64,000 nt of DNA. Source: 79-D21 sp964521575. Its GTDB lineage: Bacteria > Synergistota > Synergistia > Synergistales > 79-D21. Below, one piece after another: positions 58,058 to 64,000 of the stretch. The notes below the pieces were generated by a model that saw nothing but the letters and a program-made list of their open reading frames with translations, did no database searches and had not been told where the DNA came from. Made by a program: the position numbers and the translations under genes. The stretch spans positions 372,001 through 436,000 of the forward strand of contig CAZFSR010000001.1 in NCBI GenBank assembly GCA_964521575.1. The letters are read 5' to 3'. Positions within the stretch are counted from its first letter, which is position 1; each line of letters starts with the position of its first letter.

Positions 58058-59323
58058 TCAGTTTTTCCCTTCGGCCCGCCTTTTCCTGGCGGTCGTCTCA
58101 GGCTGGATGGAAACCCGCTCCCCCTCGAAGAGGGGGATCATTCCTTCCCGGGAAAAGGCCTTCTGCCTTTCGCAAATCCTGCCGCAGTGCTCGGGGCAGC
58201 GACTGGTCTTGTCCTCGGGTTCCGTGTAGGTCGTGAAGGTTCCCTCGTAGTTACGCAGGATGACCTTTCGGTCCGACATGGAAACGAGGTAGTTGGGCAG
58301 GATCGGGATCTTGCCTCCACCTCCCGGGCTGTCGATGATGTAATAAGGGACCGCCAGGCCGGACGTGTGTCCCCGCAGGTATTCCATGATCTGGATCCCC
58401 TTGCCCACGGCGGTCCGGAAGTGCTCGATGCCCGGCGAAAGGTCGCACTGGTAGATGTAGTAGGGGCGCACCCGGATCGTCAACAGTTTCTGGTTCAGCT
58501 CCCGGAAGATGTACGGGCAGTCGTTCACTCCTTTCAGGAGGACCGACTGGTTTCCCAGGGGAACGCCGGCCCGCGCCAGCCGGTCGCAGGCGGCTTTCGA
58601 CTCCGGGGTGATTTCGTTCGGGTGGTTGAAGTGGGTGTTGATCCAGACGGGCGGGTATTTTTCCAGGATGCGGCAGAGGCTGTCCGTGATGCGCTGGGGC
58701 ATGACGACCGGCGTTCGGGTGCCGAAGCGGACGATCTCCAGGTGAGGGATGCTCCAGGCCTCTTCCAGGAGCCACTCGATCGTTTCGTCATCGACCGTGA
58801 AGGGGTCCCCTCCCGTGAAAAGGAGATCCCGGAAGCCAGGGTTGTTTCGGATGTACTCGAAACAGGCCTCCATCTGGGTCCGGGAGAAGGGGCGGTCGGT
58901 TTCCCCGGCCATCCTCCTTCTCGTGCAGTGGCGGCAGTACATGGAACACTGGTCGGTCACCAGGATAATGCCCCGGTCCGGGTAAAGCTGGGTCAGCCCG
59001 GGAACGGGCGAGTGATGAACCTCAGCCTGCTGGTCAATCAGGTCGTAGGCCTTGATGTCGGTTTCGGCGATCGTCGGGACCGCCTGCCTGCGGATCGGGT
59101 CGTCAGGGTTTTCCGGGTCGATGAGGGATGCGTAGTAGGGGGTGACCGCCATCCTCAGGCGGTTCAGGCTCCTGTCGAGGACCTCGGTTTCCGCGGGAGC
59201 CAGGGGGAGAACCCTTTCGAGGGCCTCGCGCGTCGTGAGCCGGTTCGCGATCTGCCAGCGCCAGTCATTCCATTGCTCGTCGGGAACGTCTTTCCATGGG
59301 GTTTCCATTCGCGCGTCACGCAT
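58058..59323 (-). CDS. kamA: Lysine 2,3-aminomutase
   Basis: 421 residues from ATG 59323 behind GAGGTG. Radical-SAM cluster motif DQCSMYCRHCTRR, GGDPFTVDDETIEWLL, and the PLP Lys region SPGGGGKIPILPNY. The two aspartates that bind the lysine amino group in the clostridial enzyme are present (YQCDLSPGI and YIIDSPGGGG), which argues for lysine rather than glutamate as substrate. It makes beta-lysine for lysine fermentation or as an osmolyte precursor. The other lysine-fermentation genes (kamDE, kdd, kce) are not in the window. Confidence 0.94.
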   Translation of the reverse strand: MRDARMETPWKDVPDEQWNDWRWQIANRLTTREALERVLPLAPAETEVLDRSLNRLRMAVTPYYASLIDPENPDDPIRRQAVPTIAETDIKAYDLIDQQAEVHHSPVPGLTQLYPDRGIILVTDQCSMYCRHCTRRRMAGETDRPFSRTQMEACFEYIRNNPGFRDLLFTGGDPFTVDDETIEWLLEEAWSIPHLEIVRFGTRTPVVMPQRITDSLCRILEKYPPVWINTHFNHPNEITPESKAACDRLARAGVPLGNQSVLLKGVNDCPYIFRELNQKLLTIRVRPYYIYQCDLSPGIEHFRTAVGKGIQIMEYLRGHTSGLAVPYYIIDSPGGGGKIPILPNYLVSMSDRKVILRNYEGTFTTYTEPEDKTSRCPEHCGRICERQKAFSREGMIPLFEGERVSIQPETTARKRRAEGKN

Positions 59324-59354
59324 GGTGTTCACCTCGATGCGGACCTCCGGGCAT
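59316..59354 (-). CDS. 12-codon ORF overlapping the kamA start
   Basis: ATG 59354 follows GCGAGGTTCCCGT; the frame (MPGGPHRGEHHA) ends at TGA 59316, past the kamA ATG. It occupies the same position as the 34-codon ORF of the M20 leader. Confidence 0.4.
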   Translation of the reverse strand: MPGGPHRGEHHA

Positions 59355-59375
59355 ACGGGAACCTCGCTGCAGCAC

Positions 59376-59463
59376 CCCGCGGGTCCTTCTTGCCCGGATC
59401 GGCCAGGATGAAATTCCCCCCAGGTCAGGCCCGCGCGTGCCGCGCGCGGCCCCGGGAACGCTC
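59376..59463 (-). ncRNA. Duplicated 5' UTR element, copy 2 (kamA)
   Basis: Minus-strand blocks 59463-59446, 59436-59423, 59421-59414 and 59410-59401 equal the four blocks of the M20 copy (50 of 50 positions). TTCCC/GGGAA enclosing stem retained (59458-59454 with 59418-59414). The following hairpin is different (CGGG...CCCG, about 59396-59377), as expected for a structural rather than coding constraint. It lies about 50-140 nt ahead of the kamA start. No resemblance to lysine, glycine, SAM or cobalamin riboswitch consensus that I can see. Confidence 0.7.
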
Positions 59464-59619
59464 CCCCTTTCCCTTGCCTGCATAAAGAGACGGTTTTATT
59501 TTAGTGCATTGCGGGGCCTCGTCCGACCACTGTTTCGGCTCTTCCTTCATCCTGCGGAGGGGAGGTATGATGGAATCAGCCGCAAGGAAAGGGCAACCTC
59601 ATTTCACGGGGTAAAAACC
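59464..59619. other. Divergent gap kamA / histidine kinase gene
   Basis: Holds the kamA transcription start region (AT-rich patch 59486-59505) and, on the plus strand, GGAGGGGAGGT directly followed by a 15-codon ORF (59567-59614) just before the kinase start. No clear -35/-10 pair for either direction. Confidence 0.3.
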
Positions 59620-61212
59620 ATGTCCTCGATGAAGATCCGGCACTGGGCCGAAAACCGTCCCTTCCTTTTCGCATCCGGGCTCGTGGGAACAGCCACCGTG
59701 CTTTTCCTTCCGGGAAGGGACCTGCTCGGGAAGGGGCACTGGGCCCTGCTCTACCTGCTCGTGATCTCGGTCGTCGCCTCGGTGGCCGGTTCCAGGCCCG
59801 CCCTGGTGGCGGCGCTGGTTTCGTTTTTGACCTGGAACGTCTTCTTCCTGCCGCCGTACAACACCTTCCGGGTGGACGACCCGAAAGACTGGATTTCCCT
59901 TGGAGTCTTCCTGGTCGTGGGAGTCCTGATCGGCCTGACCTCGGGTCGCCTGAGGGAAAGGGAAGCCCTGGCCGTTTCACAGGAAAGGGAAATGGCCCTC
60001 CTCAACCGCCTGACAGGACGCCTGCTGGCGATCCAGGGTCCCCTCGAGATGGCGGAAGTGCTCTGCGCCGAGATCGAGGGGGTCTTCTCACCGCGCTTCA
60101 TCCGGTTCCACCTAGTCGAAAGCGGTGGGAGGAGAACGCTCCTGTTCGGCATGAAAGCCGAGCTCGAAATGGATCCACTGGAAGAGGACTTTCTGGAATG
60201 GGTGGCCAGGAACGTCAAGGGAGTGGCTTCCCCGGCAGAGGATCCGTCGGGTGCAAACCGGCCGGGAGGAAGCGGGAGCCCTGTCCCCCACTCCACGCTT
60301 TTCCCAGCCGTTTCAAGAGGGGATGTCTTTCTCCCCGTTCTTTCCTCGTCGGGGCTCGAAGGCATCCTGCACGTAGGCGAGCGGCGCAACCAGGTGCCTT
60401 TCAGCTGGAGTGAAATCCAGCTTTTGTCGGCGGCTGCCCACATGGCGGGACTTTTTCTCGAAAGGAACCGCCTGGAAGAATCGGCCCGGCAGGCTGAGAC
60501 CCTGAAGGAGGGGGACAAGTTGAAATCGGCGATTTTTTCGTCGGTTTCGCATGAGTTGAAAACGCCCCTGTCCTCATTGACGGCAACGATTTCCGGCCTG
60601 CTGGAAGACGACCTGGCCTGGGATCCTGACCACATAAGGCAGGAACTGGGTTCGGTCAGGAAAGACCTGGACCGCCTGGCCCACTCCATCAGCTCGCTGC
60701 TGGACCTTTCCAGGCTCGCAGCGGAGGCTTGGAAACCGAACCTCCGGTGGGTCGAACCGGGGGAAGTCCTGGGCGAGGTCCTTTTCCGGCTTGACCGGGC
60801 AGACCGCGACCGGGTCAGGGTGGACCTCCCGAAAGGCCTGCCTCTCATACAGGTCGATTTCCAGCAGTGGAGCAGGCTCCTGATGCATGTCCTGGAAAAC
60901 GCTTTGGCCTATAGTCCTCCGGAAAGCCTGGTGGTCGTCGGGGCAGGAATGTCTGAGGCGGGGTTTGAAACCTGGATTGCGGACGAGGGGCCGGGCATTC
61001 CGGAGGGAGAGAAGGAGAAGGTCTTCACGAAGTTCTTCCGGGGCAGCTTCTCGGGCCTCCTGCCTGGGGGGACGGGCCTGGGGCTGACGATCGCTCTGGA
61101 GATCGCGAAGGTCCATGAGGGATCCGTCCGGATCGAGGACAACGTGCCGAGGGGAACCCGTGTCGTTATCCTGTTGCCCGTGGCCCACGTGAGGGAAACG
61201 GAGGAACGATGA
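59620..61212 (+). CDS. KdpD-like sensor histidine kinase lacking the N-terminal KdpD domain
   Basis: About 530 residues from ATG 59620 (ATG 59629 possible; weak ribosome site). Four helices of the DUF4118 type (HWALLYLLVISVVASVAGSR to ISLGVFLVVGVLIGLTSG), a GAF-like region (about 120-280), HisKA with SSVSHELKTPLSSL (phospho-His), and HATPase with ENALAYS, ADEGPGIPEGE and GGTGLGLTIA. This equals the C-terminal part of KdpD; the N-terminal cytosolic KdpD/USP sensor is missing. Partner: the response regulator five bases downstream. Nearby Trk/Ktr channel gene suggests control of K+ uptake. Confidence 0.88.
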   Translation: MSSMKIRHWAENRPFLFASGLVGTATVLFLPGRDLLGKGHWALLYLLVISVVASVAGSRPALVAALVSFLTWNVFFLPPYNTFRVDDPKDWISLGVFLVVGVLIGLTSGRLREREALAVSQEREMALLNRLTGRLLAIQGPLEMAEVLCAEIEGVFSPRFIRFHLVESGGRRTLLFGMKAELEMDPLEEDFLEWVARNVKGVASPAEDPSGANRPGGSGSPVPHSTLFPAVSRGDVFLPVLSSSGLEGILHVGERRNQVPFSWSEIQLLSAAAHMAGLFLERNRLEESARQAETLKEGDKLKSAIFSSVSHELKTPLSSLTATISGLLEDDLAWDPDHIRQELGSVRKDLDRLAHSISSLLDLSRLAAEAWKPNLRWVEPGEVLGEVLFRLDRADRDRVRVDLPKGLPLIQVDFQQWSRLLMHVLENALAYSPPESLVVVGAGMSEAGFETWIADEGPGIPEGEKEKVFTKFFRGSFSGLLPGGTGLGLTIALEIAKVHEGSVRIEDNVPRGTRVVILLPVAHVRETEER

Positions 61213-61216
61213 TCCC

Positions 61217-61915
61217 GTGAGCGCACCCGAGAGAAGCGCCAGGGTCCTGGTGATCGACGACGAGGAGTCCATACGGCGGGCACTCCGGTCGATCCTTTCC
61301 ATGAGGAAATACGAGGTGAGCCTGGCTGGCTCCGGGGCCGAAGGAATAAGCCTGGCCATCGAGACGAACCCTGAACTGGTCATCCTCGACTTGACGCTGC
61401 CGGATATGGATGGGATGGAGGTTTGCCGGGAACTGCGAACATGGATGACTTCACCGATCCTCATCCTTTCGGTTCGGGGAAACGAAAGCGACAAGATCCG
61501 GGCCCTCGACCTGGGGGCCGACGATTACCTGACCAAGCCGTTTTCTGCAGGAGAGTTGCTGGCTAGGATGAGGGCTCTCCTCAGGCGGTCGGAATCCAGG
61601 GTTGTCCAGCTCCCGGAGATCCAGGCGGGAAAGTTGACCGTCAACCTTGCCAGGAGGCAGGTCTTCCTCGAGGGGGAGGAAGTCTCCCTCACGAAGACCG
61701 AGTTCGAGATCCTTGCCCTTCTTGTCCAGAACGTCAATTGCGTGGTGACCTACCGGATGCTGGCGGAGAGGCTCTGGGGCGACAGGGAAGATAGGGAGCC
61801 CCAGCTCCTTCGGGTTCATGTCAGCAACCTGAGGAAAAAGATCGAGCCCAACCCTGCTCTTCCCCGTTTCATCCGCACGGAGCCCGGCATCGGGTTCCGT
61901 TTCACAGCCGAATAG
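61217..61915 (+). CDS. KdpE-like OmpR-family response regulator
   Basis: 232 residues, start GTG 61217. Receiver domain with VLVIDDEESIRRAL, phospho-acceptor Asp in VILDLTLPDMDG, and Lys in DYLTKPF. C-terminal winged helix with VSLTKTEFEILALLV and LRVHVSNLRKKIEPNP. The sequence is KdpE-like. It pairs with the upstream kinase. Confidence 0.93.
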   Translation: MSAPERSARVLVIDDEESIRRALRSILSMRKYEVSLAGSGAEGISLAIETNPELVILDLTLPDMDGMEVCRELRTWMTSPILILSVRGNESDKIRALDLGADDYLTKPFSAGELLARMRALLRRSESRVVQLPEIQAGKLTVNLARRQVFLEGEEVSLTKTEFEILALLVQNVNCVVTYRMLAERLWGDREDREPQLLRVHVSNLRKKIEPNPALPRFIRTEPGIGFRFTAE

Positions 61916-62040
61916 GCAGCCTCCCTTTACGGAAAATTTAGACGAACTCTCCCCTTTTTGACGGAGTCTTTACCCCGTTTCCGCTAACGTGGATTCGCAA
62001 AGGCAGGGAATCCGCTCGAGGAAGGGGAGGAATTTTTCTG

Positions 62041-62493
62041 ATGCCTAAAGATCCGGGACTGGCCGCAGCGGTCGAGAACTTGCGGAGGGACCGCCCTGGT
62101 GCGGAGGCCGACATCTCGATGGTCGCGGATTTCCTCCACCGGAACGAAATCAGCCTCCTGGCGCTCAAGAGGGCCGGTTTGCCCGGCCCGGTGATTGACG
62201 CCTGCTTCCAGCTTGGACATTGCAAGGGGTCACTGGTCCACGAGCGCCTCGAGAGCCTGAGGGCCAATCCGCTGGCCCGGTCCGCCAAGATCCGGGAACT
62301 GCGCGCCACGGTGGAGCGGGGTGATCTCCATGAAGCCCCGGGGGGGTGGTGGGACCTGGCAAGGGAATCCCTCGTCCGGGCCCTGGATTTCCTTGAAACG
62401 GGCATTCACGAAAATCCTTTTCCCGGAGCGGAAGGTCGGCCTGGCAGGGATCCCGGAGAGTACATCGGTGACCTTTGCGAAGAAGCGGAGTGA
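62041..62493 (+). CDS. Hypothetical protein resembling a degenerate RelA/SpoT-type HD domain
   Basis: 150 residues; ATG 62041 behind GGGGAGGAATT. The segment ISMVADFLHRNEISLLALKRAGLPGPVIDAC, then NPLARSAKIRELRATVERGDL, follows the order of HD-domain (p)ppGpp-hydrolase-like proteins (xxLHDVxExT...NPLAxxVKLADLxDN), but the HD pair reads HR and the later Asp is absent. It is thus probably catalytically dead, or the likeness is superficial. Lies between the two-component genes and the K+ channel gene. Confidence 0.6.
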   Translation: MPKDPGLAAAVENLRRDRPGAEADISMVADFLHRNEISLLALKRAGLPGPVIDACFQLGHCKGSLVHERLESLRANPLARSAKIRELRATVERGDLHEAPGGWWDLARESLVRALDFLETGIHENPFPGAEGRPGRDPGEYIGDLCEEAE

Positions 62494-62499
62494 TGAAGC

Positions 62500-62697
62500 A
62501 TGTTGGTAGCCCTCGGAGACTTGAAGAAAGAAAACTGTTCCTTTTCTTTTGATGAGAGTGGACGGCTGCGATTGATTTTTCCCGATCATTCGGTCATATT
62601 GGACGGCAAGGAAGGCGTCAGCGTTTGCGATGCCGGCACCAGGCCCAGGTCAAGTGAGGCGGAAAGGTGGCTGGAGCGGCACAGCAGGGCTGGATAG
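62500..62697 (+). CDS. Hypothetical small protein (65 aa)
   Basis: ATG 62500, seven bases after the preceding stop codon. Beta-rich pattern (CSFSFDESGRLRLIFPDHSV) and a basic C terminus; no recognised family. Tight spacing supports a real gene, but the ribosome site is poor. Confidence 0.5.
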   Translation: MLVALGDLKKENCSFSFDESGRLRLIFPDHSVILDGKEGVSVCDAGTRPRSSEAERWLERHSRAG

Positions 62698-62745
62698 CGC
62701 TCAAGGGGAGGCGTTTGCCCGATCGCTTTCAGGACATACACCGCG

Positions 62746-64000
62746 TTGCCCATAGAAAGAAAGATCGTCATAGGGTTCCTGGCGCTGATCGGCACAGGAA
62801 CTCTATTTCTGTGGCTTTTTAACGCCCCTTTCAGGCCTCTCCGATTCGTGGACGCGCTTTTCACCGCGACCTCCGCGGTCTGCGTGACCGGCCTGACGGT
62901 TGTCGACACCGGCAAGGCGCTGACCCACGCTTCCCAGCTTGTTCTCCTGCTGCTGATTCAACTTGGGGGTCTCGGGGTGATGACGGCGACGACGGCCCTT
63001 TCCCTGCTCATGCGGGAGAGGATCGGGCTGCGGCAGCGGCTGTTCCTCGCAGGTGGGGTTGGGCTGGAATCCCCATCGGGGGTGATACGACTCCTCATCC
63101 GGATCCTCGCCCTGACGTTCGTCATCGAGGGAGTCGGGGCTTTTTCGCTTTACTGGGGATTCATCCGAGCGGGTTTTTCCCCGTCCCAATCCCTTTCAAA
63201 TGCGGTTTTCCACAGCGTGAGCGCTTTCTGCAACGCCGGTTTCTCCCTTTTTTCGGAGAACCTCGAAGGTTTTTCGGAGAACATCCTGGTCCCGGGAACG
63301 GTCATGGTCCTCATCGTGCTGGGCGGACTAGGGTTTTCCGTCCTCTCCGAACTGAGGGAAAACTTTCGAAAACCCTCGGGGATTTCCGTCCACTCCAAGC
63401 TTGTCCTTTTCACGACGGCGGGGCTCATCCTCTTCGGGACATTCATGCTGGCCCTTTGCGAATGGAATCAATCGCTCGGGGGGCTGTCCCGCGGGTGGAA
63501 GGCCTGGAACGCCCTTTTCGCCAGCATCACCCCGAGGACAGCGGGGTTCGACACGATCGCTCCGGCGGCCTTTTCGCCGGCCGGAATATTCGTCATCGTC
63601 CTGCTGATGCTGGTCGGGGCTTCTCCCGGTTCGACGGGAGGGGGTTTCAAGACGACGACCCTTGCCGTCCTGCTTGCATCGACATGGAACGTGATCAAGG
63701 GGCGCCCGGAAGTCCACTTATGGAACAGGCGCATTCCCGTCCGAATCATCCAGAGGGCGATTACCTTGATTGTCCTCTATCTTGGTACACTGGGACTGGG
63801 CCTGACGGTCCTCGTGTGGCTTGAGCCGTTCCCGTTCCGGTCCCTGCTGTTCGAGGCCGCTTCTGCCCTCGGGACGGTGGGGCTGTCGCTGGGGATCACC
63901 CCGCAATTGAGCGATGCCGGCAAGCTGGTTCTGGTTCTCCTGATGTTCTGGGGACGTGTGGGGATCGTGACCTTCCTTTACGGCCTGGTGAAGCGGGAGG
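62746..64000 (+). CDS. Trk/Ktr-type potassium uptake channel subunit (3'-truncated by window edge)
   Basis: Frame open from the stop at 62695 to the right edge; TTG 62746 is the most plausible start (no ATG or GTG before the first helix). 418 residues are visible. The selectivity-filter loops of the TrkH/KtrB fold appear in order: TSAVCVTGL, SAFCNAGFS, ITPRTAGFD and ALGTVGLS. The short N terminus favours KtrB over TrkH. A cytosolic KtrA/TrkA partner may lie beyond the edge. Regulation by the KdpDE-like pair upstream is likely by position. Confidence 0.9.
   Translation, partial: MPIERKIVIGFLALIGTGTLFLWLFNAPFRPLRFVDALFTATSAVCVTGLTVVDTGKALTHASQLVLLLLIQLGGLGVMTATTALSLLMRERIGLRQRLFLAGGVGLESPSGVIRLLIRILALTFVIEGVGAFSLYWGFIRAGFSPSQSLSNAVFHSVSAFCNAGFSLFSENLEGFSENILVPGTVMVLIVLGGLGFSVLSELRENFRKPSGISVHSKLVLFTTAGLILFGTFMLALCEWNQSLGGLSRGWKAWNALFASITPRTAGFDTIAPAAFSPAGIFVIVLLMLVGASPGSTGGGFKTTTLAVLLASTWNVIKGRPEVHLWNRRIPVRIIQRAITLIVLYLGTLGLGLTVLVWLEPFPFRSLLFEAASALGTVGLSLGITPQLSDAGKLVLVLLMFWGRVGIVTFLYGLVKRE

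Noticed and set aside
1..64000. tRNA, rRNA, CRISPR array, insertion sequence or prophage
   Set aside because: Scanned by eye; no cloverleaf-type sequences, repeat-spacer arrays, transposase or integrase motifs, or composition breaks were found.

Overview
The window is a GC-rich bacterial chromosome segment of ordinary, densely packed genes on both strands, with no rRNA, tRNA, CRISPR or mobile element that I can see. The gene content suggests an anaerobic, amino-acid- and organic-acid-fermenting member of the Synergistota. The reasons are a secreted DUF3798 protein, a DUF1576 membrane protein, TRAP and tripartite tricarboxylate transporters, lysine 2,3-aminomutase, a 2-hydroxyacyl-CoA dehydratase/activase-type system, and a meso-diaminopimelate-type MurE. 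This assignment is inference from family distribution; no marker gene is present to prove it.

Layout. 1-4111: truncated PAS/HD-GYP gene, DUF1576 protein and a small hypothetical. 4184-12293: branched-chain amino acid operon (leader peptide, attenuator, ilvN, ilvC, leuA, leuC, leuD, leuB, ilvB). 12295-13297: prepilin-like gene. 13306-18328 (minus): esterase and ATP-grasp pair, proC with its own proline leader, then a Na+/solute symporter with a 34-residue partner. 18376-22185: isochorismatase-like hydrolase; murE and a phenylacetate-CoA ligase behind a phenylalanine leader. 22340-26551: GntR regulator, DUF3798 protein, M24 peptidase, U32-like protein. 26647-28152: tryptophan leader and lone trpB. 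28149-31927 (minus): double-cubane-type dehydratase homologue, ECF S component, TudS-like desulfidase, DUF3343 protein and activase behind a long structured leader. 31952-41629: YitT, HtpG, zinc-ribbon protein, SLC13/ArsB-type transporter, coiled-coil protein, MFS transporter, phosphoesterase and a FadR-type regulator. 41724-46279: TRAP transporter with ilvD. 46333-54805: corrinoid adenosyltransferase, GntR-TctCBA divergent from citrate lyase citDEF, GNAT and YedF. 54985-59463: AbrB-type transporter, then the convergent pair M20/RocB-like peptidase and kamA. 59620-64000: KdpDE-like two-component system, two small proteins and the start of a Trk/Ktr potassium channel.

The most striking theme is RNA-level control. 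Four leaders encode short peptides with runs or clusters of cognate codons (Leu/Val/Ile, Pro, Phe, Trp), each followed by an intrinsic terminator placed just ahead of the regulated gene: ilvNC-leuACDB-ilvB, proC, a phenylacetate-CoA ligase and a stand-alone trpB. The Phe and Trp leaders imply that aryl-acetate activation and indole use serve amino acid biosynthesis or salvage here. A fifth leader with a terminator precedes the symporter pair.

Two further RNA candidates do not look like peptide attenuators. One is a 5' UTR element of about 65-90 nt present twice, upstream of kamA and of the M20 gene on opposite strands, with 50 identical core positions and a variable hairpin. The other is a roughly 300-nt structured leader ahead of the dehydratase/ECF/TudS operon. 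Operator-like dyads beside the FCD-type GntR regulators link these regulators to the TRAP-ilvD operon and to the citrate uptake and cleavage module.
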